In this document: positions 1 to 8,150 of the stretch, one piece after another
Layout of the letters: the number at the start of each line of letters is the position of its first letter
Numbering within the stretch: position 1 is the first letter of the stretch
Source of the DNA: an uncultured Flavobacterium sp.
GTDB taxonomy: Bacteria; Bacteroidota; Bacteroidia; Flavobacteriales; Flavobacteriaceae
Reading direction: 5' to 3'
DNA length: 64,000 nucleotides
Assembly (NCBI RefSeq): GCF_946479975.1
Contig: NZ_CAMLIX010000001.1
Location: 27,043 to 91,042 of the forward strand
Program-made: the position numbers and the translations under genes
Notes under the pieces: generated by a model
Databases searched by the model: none
What the model was told of the DNA's origin: nothing
Seen by the model: only the letters and a program-made list of their open reading frames with translations

Positions 1-2
1 TA

Positions 3-899
3 TTTGCCAGAATGATTAGTAGCTCTTGGTATACTGTAAATTATTTTCACGTATCCTTTGGTAAACAAGATCTTATTCAAGATTCAGTGAGAGCGATAGT
101 AAAAATTGAAGACTTAAGTATAAATGAAAACAGACGTGTAATAAATGCTGTTCTGGAAAACAGTAGTAAGTCAGAAACAATCAGGATATTAAATCATTTC
201 GATAAAAATGTTCCTCATTGGTTTATTTCATCATGGTTTTCAGGTAATCGTAATGAAATTTATTTGCTCTCTCAAAATTTTGATCACGGATGTCTTTATC
301 GCTTAGGAAAAGATTCTATAGAGATCAACCCAATCTGGATTTCCTATTTGCAATCTAATTCCAAGATACTAAAGGACTTTTGTTTTTGGAATCTGTCTTT
401 ATTTCTTCAAAAAAGAAATCTGAATGTTCCTGATATTGCCAATAAGATAAGCAAATCGATCACTAGGAATTCTTTAGTTAAGCAAACCAATGAATATTGG
501 AAATTGGTATTTAATGAATTAGGTTCTGTTGACTGTATTTTTACCAACAGTCGATTAGTTTTCGAAGAAAAGAAATATGCTTTGGACCATTTTGTACCTC
601 ACGCATTTGTTTCTCATGATTTAATTTGGAATTTAATCCCAATAGATAAAACATTTAATTGTTCAAAAGGAGATAAACTTCCATCCGTTCAAAATCATTT
701 CGATAAGTTTTATAATCTCCAAAAAACAGCTTATGAAATAGTGAAAAGCCATAATTCAAAGAATAAACACTTAGAGGATTATCTCACTATTTTTCCGGAT
801 TTAGAAGACAATGGATTTGATTATTTGCGATATAAAGAAACCATTCAGCCTTTGATCACTATTGCAAGCAATAATGGTTTTTCGTATATGAAAGATTAG
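3..899 (+). CDS. HNH endonuclease family protein, 5' end outside window
   Basis: The frame is open to the left edge, and the first in-frame ATG is at 12, so the true start probably lies upstream. Counting from that ATG, an HNH-like nuclease signature sits near residues 192-216: Asp192-His193, then His202, Trp206-Asn207 and Asn216 followed by a Ser-Lys-Gly-Asp-Lys stretch. That spacing is what I know from HNH nucleases found in defence and restriction settings. No membrane segment or signal peptide is visible. The gene lies within the element whose recombinase starts 450 bp downstream, so it is probably element cargo. The nuclease fold is fairly secure. A role in defence is inference from context. 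Confidence 0.6.
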   Translation, partial: FARMISSSWYTVNYFHVSFGKQDLIQDSVRAIVKIEDLSINENRRVINAVLENSSKSETIRILNHFDKNVPHWFISSWFSGNRNEIYLLSQNFDHGCLYRLGKDSIEINPIWISYLQSNSKILKDFCFWNLSLFLQKRNLNVPDIANKISKSITRNSLVKQTNEYWKLVFNELGSVDCIFTNSRLVFEEKKYALDHFVPHAFVSHDLIWNLIPIDKTFNCSKGDKLPSVQNHFDKFYNLQKTAYEIVKSHNSKNKHLEDYLTIFPDLEDNGFDYLRYKETIQPLITIASNNGFSYMKD

Positions 900-925
900 T
901 GGGTTATTATGTTAACGAGAAAATA

Positions 926-961
926 CGAAAAGTGTTTCTGTATCTCATGTAATACTTTTCG
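926..961 (+). terminator. Weak hairpin after the HNH gene
   Basis: CGAAAAGT at 926-933 pairs with ACTTTTCG at 954-961, followed by a T-rich run. The loop is 20 nt and GC content is low, so termination is possible but not strong. The rest of 900-1178 shows no convincing coding frame. Confidence 0.3.
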
Positions 962-1178
962 ATTTCTTTTAACCGCTATATTAATAAATATCTTTCCATC
1001 GGTGCCAACTATTCAGGTTGCTTAAATTGTCAATACTGATAAGAGTTTCTTATAGTATTTAGAGTTAAAGATTCAAAATCGGAAATAGGCTTCCTTATAA
1101 GGACAAATACCGCTGCTACATAAATATAAAGCATTTCTGCATTTAAATTACATTTTATGAATTCTAAAAAGTGTAATA

Positions 1179-1349
1179 ATGGAGAAAGATATTGACTACA
1201 GTAATTCAAAGTTGACCGCGGAAAAAGCTTTACAAATGCTAAAGTCTGAGGGATTAGATGTAACTATTGAACAAGCAGAGGAAATTTTGTATTTCTTGAG
1301 AATAATTGCTAATATCGCTGTATTGAAACATTTAAACAAAAGAAAATGA
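1179..1349 (+). CDS. Small protein coupled to the serine recombinase, 56 aa
   Basis: A 56-codon frame starts at the ATG at 1179 and ends in TGA at 1347-1349. The stop overlaps the recombinase start as ATGA, a classic arrangement for translational coupling. The product begins MEKDIDYSNSKL and is predicted to be mostly helical: an N-terminal helix around residues 12-24, then a hydrophobic helix around 30-50 ending in a basic tail (HLNKRK). I recall similar small proteins beside serine recombinases in Bacteroidota that carry a misleading PTS transporter name, but I cannot confirm that here. Function unknown. A recombination accessory or directionality factor is one possibility. The overlap is the main evidence that it is a real gene. 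Confidence 0.6.
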   Translation: MEKDIDYSNSKLTAEKALQMLKSEGLDVTIEQAEEILYFLRIIANIAVLKHLNKRK

Positions 1350-2896
1350 GTAAGATAGCAGACTTGTATATTAGAGTGAGTACCGACGAGCAGGCAGAAA
1401 AAGGATTTTCCCAACGGAATCAAGAAGAAATGCTAAGAAAATATTGCAGCATAAACCAAATACAGATACGTAATGTAATTTACGAAGATCATTCAGCAAA
1501 GACTTTTAACAGGCCTCAATGGAAAAAATTTCTTGCTGATTTGAAAAAATATAAAAATAAAATTAACATGGTTCTTTTTATGAAGTGGGATAGGTTTAGC
1601 CGTAATGCCGGCGACGCATACCAGATGATTAATCAGCTAAGAAAATTAGGTGTAGAACCACAGGCTATAGAGCAGCCCCTTGATTTAAGCGTTCCAGAAA
1701 ATAAAATGATGCTTGCATTTTATCTGGCTGCACCCGAGGTTGAAAATGACCGCCGAGCTTTAAATACCTTTCAAGGACTAAGACGTGGAAAGAAAGAGGG
1801 CAGGCATATGGGAATGGCGCCTTATGGATACGCTAATAAGGTTACTGAGGATGGAAAAAAATATATTGCGATTGTACCAGAGAAAGCAGCAAAACTTATT
1901 TGGATATTCGAACAGGTTGCGAGAAATGTTTTTAGTACCGAATCTATTTATCAGATGGCTAAAGATAAAGGGCTTGTTTTATCTAAGAGCAACTTGTGGG
2001 TAATTCTTAGAAACCCACTTTACTGCGGGAAAATAGTTGTTCCTAAATACAAGGATGAAGAAGAAAAATGGGTTAAAGGACAACATGAGGCGATTATCAG
2101 CGAGGGATTATTTTATCGGGTACAGGATGTTCTTGACAGTAAAGCGCGGACATACAGACCGAAAGTTAAAACTATTGAGAATTTCCCCTTGCGAGGTTTT
2201 TTTCTTTGCCCACAATGTGGTTTGAAGTTAACAGGAAGCAAATGTAAAGGAAGAAGCAAATATTATTACTATTATCATTGTGATAAAGATTGCAAATGGA
2301 GAATAAACTCAGAAGTAGCTAATAAAATATTTAAAGAACATTTAAATAAATTTAAACCTTTAGCAGAAGTTAAGAAGCTATACACGGCAGTTCTGCTTGA
2401 AGGTTATAGAGAGCATACTGGAGTTATAGCTAGTGAAAAAAAGAAGTCACTTGAGCAGATTGCTGTTTACGAAAAGAAATTATCAGTAGCCAGAAATTTA
2501 TTAGTTACTGAGAAAATCGATGCTGAGGATTATAATCTTATGAAAATTGAATACAATGCAGTTATCAGTAAGCTGGAAAAAGACATTGGAAATGTAGAGG
2601 ACGATAGGGCTAGTATAGAGCAATTAACGACGACCGGATTGGAAAACCTTCTAAAACTAGGTGAGGCCTTTGATGGTGGGACTTTAGCTGATTGTAGAGA
2701 ATTAATTGGTTTAATTTTTCCCGAAAATTTCACATTTCAAGAAAAGAAAATCCGCACCGCCCGAATCAATGAAATGGTTAACTGTATATACTTGGTAAAC
2801 AATAGATTAAGGGCAAAAAAAAACGGGACAAAAGATGATATTTTTCTTTTGTCCCGAGTAGTGACCTCGACTGGATTCAAACCAGTAACCTTCTGA
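1346..2896 (+). CDS. Large serine recombinase (site-specific integrase)
   Basis: A 516-aa protein with the large serine recombinase layout. The N-terminal resolvase catalytic domain (about residues 3-150) has the YIRVSTDEQ motif with nucleophile Ser12. A recombinase domain follows (about 160-270, with GMAPYGY). A zinc ribbon uses Cys288, Cys291, Cys312 and Cys316, and a Lys/Glu-rich coiled coil follows at about 370-430. It would cut and rejoin DNA at an attachment site. The last 11 codons (from residue 506) lie antisense within the tRNA-Arg gene, so the C-terminus is written by the target site. The start overlaps the stop of the small gene upstream. This places the recombinase at the right boundary of an integrated element. 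Family assignment is secure. Whether it is still active is unknown. Confidence 0.92.
   Translation: MSKIADLYIRVSTDEQAEKGFSQRNQEEMLRKYCSINQIQIRNVIYEDHSAKTFNRPQWKKFLADLKKYKNKINMVLFMKWDRFSRNAGDAYQMINQLRKLGVEPQAIEQPLDLSVPENKMMLAFYLAAPEVENDRRALNTFQGLRRGKKEGRHMGMAPYGYANKVTEDGKKYIAIVPEKAAKLIWIFEQVARNVFSTESIYQMAKDKGLVLSKSNLWVILRNPLYCGKIVVPKYKDEEEKWVKGQHEAIISEGLFYRVQDVLDSKARTYRPKVKTIENFPLRGFFLCPQCGLKLTGSKCKGRSKYYYYYHCDKDCKWRINSEVANKIFKEHLNKFKPLAEVKKLYTAVLLEGYREHTGVIASEKKKSLEQIAVYEKKLSVARNLLVTEKIDAEDYNLMKIEYNAVISKLEKDIGNVEDDRASIEQLTTTGLENLLKLGEAFDGGTLADCRELIGLIFPENFTFQEKKIRTARINEMVNCIYLVNNRLRAKKNGTKDDIFLLSRVVTSTGFKPVTF
2815..2856 (-). terminator. Intrinsic terminator of tRNA-Arg, inside the recombinase gene
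   Basis: A perfect 12-bp inverted repeat, CGGGACAAAAGA at 2824-2835 and its complement at 2845-2856, encloses a 9-nt loop. Read on the minus strand it is followed by nine U residues (A run at 2815-2823). It starts 6 nt after the tRNA 3' end, so it should terminate the tRNA transcript. It lies wholly within recombinase coding sequence on the opposite strand. Confidence 0.85.
2862..2896. other. Likely attachment-site region: recombinase 3' end within tRNA-Arg
   Basis: These 35 bp are both the 3' part of the tRNA-Arg gene (minus strand: T arm and acceptor 3' side, reaching the anticodon stem) and the last 11 codons plus stop of the serine recombinase (plus strand). Such an overlap is expected when an element integrates into the 3' end of a tRNA and rebuilds it with its own copy of the att core. 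The other boundary, carrying a second copy of part of this sequence, should lie left of the window. The exact crossover point cannot be read from one boundary. Confidence 0.5.
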
Positions 2897-2935
2897 GCCG
2901 TAATCAGATGCGCTATTCAGTTGCGCCACGAGGCC
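2862..2935 (-). tRNA. tRNA-Arg (anticodon ACG)
   Basis: On the minus strand the 74-nt sequence folds as a cloverleaf. The acceptor stem GGCCTCG pairs with CGAGGTC (one G-U), with discriminator A. The D arm GCGC/GCGC is present. The anticodon stem TCTGA/TCAGA holds loop TTACGGC, giving anticodon ACG. The T arm ACTGG/CCAGT holds loop TTTGAAT. CCA is not encoded. The 3' half overlaps the recombinase gene on the other strand, and an intrinsic terminator follows directly. It decodes CGN arginine codons after A-to-I editing. Confidence 0.95.
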
Positions 2936-2993
2936 TTTTTTTGCTATCAATTGGCTATTTTTTTGTAGCTTTGTTGATTGCTTATTGCGGGTG

Positions 2994-3023
2994 CAAAGAT
3001 AGGCATAAATGTTAGATAAACAA
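2994..3023 (-). promoter_or_regulatory. Candidate Bacteroidota promoter for tRNA-Arg
   Basis: On the minus strand a -7 box TATCTTTG (2994-3001) lies 19 bp downstream of TTG (3021-3023), matching the TTG/TAnnTTTG promoter pattern known for Flavobacterium. Transcription would start about 50 nt before the tRNA. Confidence 0.5.
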
Positions 3024-3051
3024 GCGAAAAATAACAGAAATTTAAAAAAAA

Positions 3052-3564
3052 ATGAAGATTGAAAATTATGTACGTGATATTCAGGGGTTTCCTAAAGAAG
3101 GAATTTTGTTTAAAGACATCACTCCGCTATTAATTAACCCAGAAGCGCGAACAAATTGCCTGAAAATTTTAGTTGAATCATTAAAGGGACAAAAAATCGA
3201 TAAAGTCGTAGGTGCAGAATCGCGTGGTTTTTTTTTCGGTATGTTATTGGCTCAAGAACTAAATGCGGGATTTATACCCGTTAGAAAGCCAAGGAAGCTT
3301 CCATATGAAACAATTTCGGCTTCTTATGAATTGGAATATGGTTCTGATAGTTTAGAGATGCATACAGACGCTATTAATAAGGGCGATCGTGTCTTAATCC
3401 ATGACGATGTTCTGGCTACAGGAGGAACTGCAAAAGCGGTATGCGAATTGGTTGAAAAATTAGGCGGTGAAATTGTACAATGCAATTTTTTAATGGAACT
3501 GACTTTTCTTAACGGAAAAGAAAAAATTAAGGATTATCCAGTTTTTGCTGCTTTAACGTATTAA
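3052..3564 (+). CDS. apt: Adenine phosphoribosyltransferase
   Basis: A 170-aa cytosolic enzyme that salvages adenine with PRPP to give AMP. It opens with the family pattern of an Asp-rich start followed by FPKEGILFKDITPLL (about residues 13-27). The PRPP-binding loop is VLIHDDVLATGGTAKA, with acidic pair Asp118-Asp119. Length matches the family. The ATG at 3052 follows an A-rich leader without a Shine-Dalgarno sequence, which is normal here. It stands alone between the tRNA-Arg junction and a convergent pheT, separated from the latter by a repeat-rich spacer. Identification is secure. Confidence 0.96.
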   Translation: MKIENYVRDIQGFPKEGILFKDITPLLINPEARTNCLKILVESLKGQKIDKVVGAESRGFFFGMLLAQELNAGFIPVRKPRKLPYETISASYELEYGSDSLEMHTDAINKGDRVLIHDDVLATGGTAKAVCELVEKLGGEIVQCNFLMELTFLNGKEKIKDYPVFAALTY

Positions 3565-3602
3565 ATAGAATAAAAACGATTTTGAAACTTGAAAGGTTTT
3601 TC

Positions 3603-3718
3603 TAACCGCAAAGTCCGCAAGTCTTTTTAGGTTGGAACTATATAGAAACACAAAGTCCACAAAGCTTTATGAAAAAACTTTGCGAACTTTGTGTTAACCT
3701 TTGTATTCTTTGTGGTTA
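3603..3718. repeat. Imperfect inverted spacer repeat between apt and pheT
   Basis: TAACCGCAAAG at 3603-3613 is mirrored by CTTTGTGGTTA at 3708-3718. The interior is filled with further short CAAAG/CTTTG words that can pair with each other. Related CCGCAAAGTTTC words recur near 43770-43815. It lies between two convergent genes and may act as a transcription barrier, but there is no GC-rich stem with a U tract. Confidence 0.5.
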
Positions 3719-3753
3719 GTTCAAGCCTGAAACTTCAAACCTGAAACAAAAAC

Positions 3754-6174
3754 TTATCTCAAACTAGCTCCAAGCTCAGTTTCGAATGTCTGTTGTAATT
3801 TAGACATAATTTTATCGATTTGAGCATCAGTTAGTGTTTTGCTGTTGTCTTGAATTGTAAAACTTAAAGCATACGATTTTTTTCCAGCTGGTAATTTATC
3901 ACCTTGATAAACATCAAATAAATTAATGTCTTTTAAGAGCGTTTTTTCTGTTTGTTTAGCCAAATTAAAAATGCTTTCATAGCTTGTATTTTGATCAATT
4001 AATAAAGCTAAATCTCTACGAACTTCAGGGTATTTGGGAATTTCAGAATACTTAATTTTTCCTGTAATGATTTTTAGAACCAAATCCCAGTTGAAATCTG
4101 CGTAATAAACATCTTGTTTAATACCAAAATGCTTCAAAATAGGTTTCTTAACAACACCCATTTCAACCAAAATATCATTATTATAAGTAATCGCAGTTCC
4201 TTCAGAATAGATATCTGACTGTACTGGTGCATTTGAAATCTTTTCAATGCCTAAACGAGCTAAAATCGCTTTTACAAACCCTTTCAACAAGAAAAAGTCG
4301 GTTGTTTTTTGAGCACTTGTCCAAGTTTCTTTATTTCTGTTTCCAGAAATTAATAAAGAAAGATGTTTGTGTTCTTCAAATCCGTTTAAGTATTTGTGGT
4401 ATGTTTTTCCGAATTCAAATAACTTCAAATCCGAATTTCTTCTATTAATGTTATACGAAACTGCTTCTAATCCTGAAAATAATAAAGACTGGCGAAGAGT
4501 TGCTAAATCACTGCTTAACGGATTCAGCATCGAAACATTATGTTCTTCTTTTAATGAAGATGATAATTTTGCGTAAGAAGCCGTTGTCAATGAATTGGCC
4601 ATCATTTCATGAAATCCCTGCGAATTCAATTGAGAAGCAATAACATTCTGAACTTTATAATCTTCTGTTCTAGGTGAATTTGCTACAGTTGCATTGAATT
4701 TCTTAGAAAAGTTAATGTTGTTGTAACCGTAAACTCTTAGAATTTCTTCGATTACATCAATTTCACGCTGCACATCTACACGATAAGCAGGAATAGTTAA
4801 ACCTAAACCAGAATCTGAAACGCTGTTTACTTTAATATCTAAAGAAACTAAAATCTTTTTAATGGTATCTTTTGAAATTTCCTGACCAATAATTTTAGAT
4901 ACATGACTGAAATTCAATAAAACAGAAAAATCTTCTACTTTTTTAGGATAAACTTCTACAACATCAGAAGTGATTTTTCCACCCGCAACTTCTTGAATCA
5001 AAAGTGCTGCACGTTTCAAAGCATATTCTGTAATTGTTGGATCAATTCCTCTTTCAAATCTAAAAGAAGCATCGGTGCTTAATTGGTGTCTTTTTGCAGT
5101 TTTACGAATGCTAACCGGATCAAAATAAGCACTTTCTAAGAAAATAGTAGTTGTTCCGTCAGAAACCCCAGATTTTTTACCACCAAAAACTCCCGCAATA
5201 CAAAGTGGTCCTTTTTCGTCGCAAATCATTAAATCTTCTTTGTGAAGAGTTCTTTCAACGTCATCAAGAGTTACAAATTTAGTTCCCTCAACAGCCGTTT
5301 TTACAATGATTTTTCCGTTGATTTTCGCAGCATCAAAAGCATGTAAAGGTTGTCCTAGTTCGTGTAAAACGTAATTCGTAACGTCAACAATATTGTTTTT
5401 TGGAGTTAATCCAATAGCTTTTAAACGATCTTGTAACCAGCTTGGAGATTCATGAACAGAAATTCCAGAAATCGTCACACCGCAATATCTTGGAGCTAAA
5501 TGAGTATCTTCAACATTTACGTCAATTTTCAGCGTACGCATATCTACTCTAAAATTACTCACAGATGGTGTAATCAATTCGATATTTACACCACGTTGCA
5601 GCATTCCAGCTCGCAGATCACGTGCAGTTCCATAATGACTCATTGCATCAGCACGGTTTGGTGTCAATCCAATTTCGAAAACTTCGTCATTTGCAATTTG
5701 GAACACTTCAGAAGCAGGAGTTCCAGGAACTAAATCTTCTGCCAGAACCATAATTCCGTCATGACTTGTTCCTAAACCTAATTCATCTTCGGCACAGATC
5801 ATTCCGTGGCTTTCTTGTCCGCGGATTTTACCCTTTTTAATGGTGAATTCGCCGCCATCTTTATCATAAAGAATAGTTCCTATTGTAGCAACTGGTACTT
5901 TTTGTCCCGCAGCAACGTTTGCAGCGCCGCATACAATTTGTATAGGTGCTTCTAAACCAACATTTACCGTAGTAACTTTCAATCTATCAGCATCAGGGTG
6001 TTTTTCGCATGTTAGAACGTGTCCAACAACAACTCCTTCTAAGCCTCCTTTAATTGATTGGTATTTTTCGACAACTTCAACTTCCAAGCCAAGATCTGTA
6101 AGTAATTCCGAAGTCTGTTCAGATGTCCAATCTGTTTTAATAAATTGTTTTAACCAGTTGTAAGATATTTTCAT
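3754..6174 (-). CDS. pheT: Phenylalanine--tRNA ligase beta subunit
   Basis: An 806-aa protein of the full length expected for bacterial PheT. Recognisable parts in order: the N-terminal start MKISYNWLKQFI, an EMAP/OB-type tRNA-binding domain (about residues 40-150), B3/B4 editing region (about 210-400), B5 domain (about 405-475), catalytic-like core, and C-terminal ferredoxin-fold anticodon-binding domain (about 712-805) ending in ELGASLR. With PheS it charges tRNA-Phe. The alpha subunit gene is not adjacent, which is common in this phylum. The gene converges on apt. A TATATTTG box lies about 30 bp upstream. Identification is secure. Confidence 0.97.
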   Translation of the reverse strand: MKISYNWLKQFIKTDWTSEQTSELLTDLGLEVEVVEKYQSIKGGLEGVVVGHVLTCEKHPDADRLKVTTVNVGLEAPIQIVCGAANVAAGQKVPVATIGTILYDKDGGEFTIKKGKIRGQESHGMICAEDELGLGTSHDGIMVLAEDLVPGTPASEVFQIANDEVFEIGLTPNRADAMSHYGTARDLRAGMLQRGVNIELITPSVSNFRVDMRTLKIDVNVEDTHLAPRYCGVTISGISVHESPSWLQDRLKAIGLTPKNNIVDVTNYVLHELGQPLHAFDAAKINGKIIVKTAVEGTKFVTLDDVERTLHKEDLMICDEKGPLCIAGVFGGKKSGVSDGTTTIFLESAYFDPVSIRKTAKRHQLSTDASFRFERGIDPTITEYALKRAALLIQEVAGGKITSDVVEVYPKKVEDFSVLLNFSHVSKIIGQEISKDTIKKILVSLDIKVNSVSDSGLGLTIPAYRVDVQREIDVIEEILRVYGYNNINFSKKFNATVANSPRTEDYKVQNVIASQLNSQGFHEMMANSLTTASYAKLSSSLKEEHNVSMLNPLSSDLATLRQSLLFSGLEAVSYNINRRNSDLKLFEFGKTYHKYLNGFEEHKHLSLLISGNRNKETWTSAQKTTDFFLLKGFVKAILARLGIEKISNAPVQSDIYSEGTAITYNNDILVEMGVVKKPILKHFGIKQDVYYADFNWDLVLKIITGKIKYSEIPKYPEVRRDLALLIDQNTSYESIFNLAKQTEKTLLKDINLFDVYQGDKLPAGKKSYALSFTIQDNSKTLTDAQIDKIMSKLQQTFETELGASLR

Positions 6175-6203
6175 TGTAACTTTTTTATTCTTGAATAAGT
6201 TTA

Positions 6204-6211
6204 CAAATATA
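6204..6211 (-). promoter_or_regulatory. Candidate -7 box of pheT
   Basis: On the minus strand TATATTTG fits TAnnTTTG and lies 29 bp before the pheT ATG. No clear TTG box is seen at the expected distance. The remainder of 6175-6447 is AT-rich spacer without other recognisable signals. Confidence 0.4.
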
Positions 6212-6447
6212 AGGATTGCGACTTGGAGAAAGAAAAAATTATTTGGTTTTTTATTGCTGTTTTTTATGAGTTAAAAAATCATGTGTACTAATTATTTGAT
6301 AATTTATATATTAAAATTTTATTAATTAAATATTATAATTAACTAAAAAAATCGAATATGTAAATTTTGTGCTACAACATGAATGAAAAGTGCTATTCTG
6401 TTTCTTTTTATGAAACTAAATTTGGTATAAATCAAAAAAAGAATATT

Positions 6448-7953
6448 ATGAGCACCACAGCAAAAAGACCTGAATTTAAGGCACAATATGATAATTATAT
6501 TGGTGGAAAATTTGTAGCACCAATTGCAGGAGAATACTTTGATGTTGTTTCTCCAATTGATGGAAAAGTATTTACAAAAGCAGCGCATTCTGGAAAAGCA
6601 GATTTAGAATTGGCTGTTGACACTGCATATGAAGCGTTTAAAACTTGGGGAAAAACTTCGGTTACAGAAAGAAGTATTTTATTGAATAAGATTGCTCAAA
6701 AAATTGAAGATAATTTAGAATATATCGCTACAGTTGAAACGATTGACAACGGAAAACCAATTCGCGAAACACTTGCCGCAGATATTCCATTAGCAATTGA
6801 TCATTTTAGATATTTTGCCGGCGTAATTCGTGCAGAAGAAAGTTCAATTGCCGAATTAGATTCTCAAACGGTTTCTATCGCTTTAAGCGAACCTCTTGGT
6901 GTTGTAGCACAAATTATCCCGTGGAATTTCCCGATTTTAATGGCAGTTTGGAAAATCGCTCCAGCTCTTGCAGCAGGAAATACAATTGTTTTAAAACCAG
7001 CCGAAAGTACGCCAATTTCTATTATGGTTTTGATGGAATTAATTGGAGATATTCTTCCTCCAGGAGTTTTAAATATTGTCAATGGTTTTGGAGCTGAATT
7101 AGGACGCCCGTTAGTAACTAATAAAAAAGTAGCAAAAGCAGCTTTTACTGGTTCAACAACTACAGGGCGTTTGGTAATGCAGTACGCAACAGAAAACATT
7201 ATTCCAGTGACTTTAGAATTAGGTGGAAAATCGCCAAATATTTTCTTCCCATCGGTGGCAGATCATGACGATGATTTCTTCGACAAAGCCGTTGAAGGTG
7301 CTGTTTTATTTGCTTTAAACCAAGGTGAAATTTGTACATGTCCTTCGAGATTGTTAATTCATGAAGATATTTACGATAAGTTTATCAAGAAAGTAATCGA
7401 AAGAACAGAAGCTATTGTTGCTGGAAATCCGTTAGATAAATCAACTATGATTGGTGCTCAGACTTCGATTGTGCAGAAAGAAAAAATCATGTCTTACATC
7501 AAACTAGGAAAAGAAGAAGGTGCAGAATTATTGACTGGAGGTGATGAAAATAAATTGGGTGCCGAATTGGAAGGTGGTTATTACATCAAGCCGACTTTAT
7601 TTAAAGGTCACAATAAAATGAGAATTTTTCAAGAAGAAATTTTCGGACCTGTTTTAGCGGTTACAACTTTCAAAACTACAGAAGAAGCAATCGAAATTGC
7701 AAACGATACTATGTATGGTTTGGGTGCGGGAGTTTGGACAAGAGACGCGCACGAAATTTATCAAGTTCCAAGAGCAATTCAGTCAGGTCGTGTTTGGATT
7801 AATCAGTACCATTCTTATCCTGCAGGCGCTCCATTTGGTGGATACAAACAATCTGGAATTGGCCGTGAAAATCACAAAATGATGCTTAGCCAATACCGCC
7901 AGACTAAAAACATGCTGATTTCCTATGACAAAAAGAAATTAGGATTTTTCTAA
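6448..7953 (+). CDS. Aldehyde dehydrogenase, acetaldehyde (AldB/AcoD) type
   Basis: A 501-aa NAD(P)-dependent enzyme oxidising an aldehyde to the acid. I chose the ATG at 6448 because it gives the family start ([19 protein letters not shown]); the frame also runs 27 codons upstream from an ATG at 6367, which looks like leader. Catalytic Cys296 sits in [11 protein letters not shown], and general base Glu257 in LELGGKSPN. The cofactor-binding stretch [22 protein letters not shown] is seen in part around residue 155. The N-terminus and motifs resemble enzymes named AldB or AcoD, which act on acetaldehyde. The downstream DUF779 gene is a known companion of such enzymes. The substrate is inference. 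Confidence 0.93.
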   Translation: MSTTAKRPEFKAQYDNYIGGKFVAPIAGEYFDVVSPIDGKVFTKAAHSGKADLELAVDTAYEAFKTWGKTSVTERSILLNKIAQKIEDNLEYIATVETIDNGKPIRETLAADIPLAIDHFRYFAGVIRAEESSIAELDSQTVSIALSEPLGVVAQIIPWNFPILMAVWKIAPALAAGNTIVLKPAESTPISIMVLMELIGDILPPGVLNIVNGFGAELGRPLVTNKKVAKAAFTGSTTTGRLVMQYATENIIPVTLELGGKSPNIFFPSVADHDDDFFDKAVEGAVLFALNQGEICTCPSRLLIHEDIYDKFIKKVIERTEAIVAGNPLDKSTMIGAQTSIVQKEKIMSYIKLGKEEGAELLTGGDENKLGAELEGGYYIKPTLFKGHNKMRIFQEEIFGPVLAVTTFKTTEEAIEIANDTMYGLGAGVWTRDAHEIYQVPRAIQSGRVWINQYHSYPAGAPFGGYKQSGIGRENHKMMLSQYRQTKNMLISYDKKKLGFF

Positions 7954-7965
7954 AAGACTAACTAT

Positions 7966-8062
7966 CAAAATCCTGGAGAATTCTTAGGAAAAAGTGAGTA
8001 AATGCATGGGGCTTTAAATGAAAATTTAATGGCATTAAACAAACTTTCTCCAGGCAATTTTG
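7966..8062 (+). other. Long-range inverted repeat between the dehydrogenase and DUF779 genes
   Basis: CAAAATCCTGGAGAA at 7966-7980 is mirrored by TTCTCCAGGCAATTTTG at 8046-8062 with only a two-base bulge. A transcript reading through would form a long stem closing a 65-nt loop. A second hairpin follows at 8095-8131, so the 197-bp spacer is largely structured. It may modulate how much DUF779 message is made. No coding frame is seen here. Confidence 0.45.
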
Positions 8063-8094
8063 ATTGAAAATAATGAATAAATGTTGGTTATGTT

Positions 8095-8131
8095 AAAGCA
8101 GTAGATTTCTTAATAGAGTTTACTGCTTTTT
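8095..8131 (+). terminator. Hairpin with T-rich tail before DUF779
   Basis: AAAGCAGTA (8095-8103) pairs perfectly with TACTGCTTT (8121-8129) across a 17-nt loop, and TT and AAATTTT follow. It could be a partial terminator of the dehydrogenase gene or an attenuator, since the DUF779 ATG is only 20 bp further on. Confidence 0.45.
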
Positions 8132-8150
8132 AAATTTTAAATAAAAAGCG

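Noticed and set aside
909..1025. A 38-codon frame with a CFCISC stretch after the HNH gene
   Set aside because: It overlaps the hairpin at 926-961, has no family resemblance, and its composition fits random AT-rich spacer.
6367..6447. An upstream ATG that would extend the aldehyde dehydrogenase by 27 residues
   Set aside because: The extra residues do not fit the family start, and the ATG at 6448 gives the expected N-terminus.
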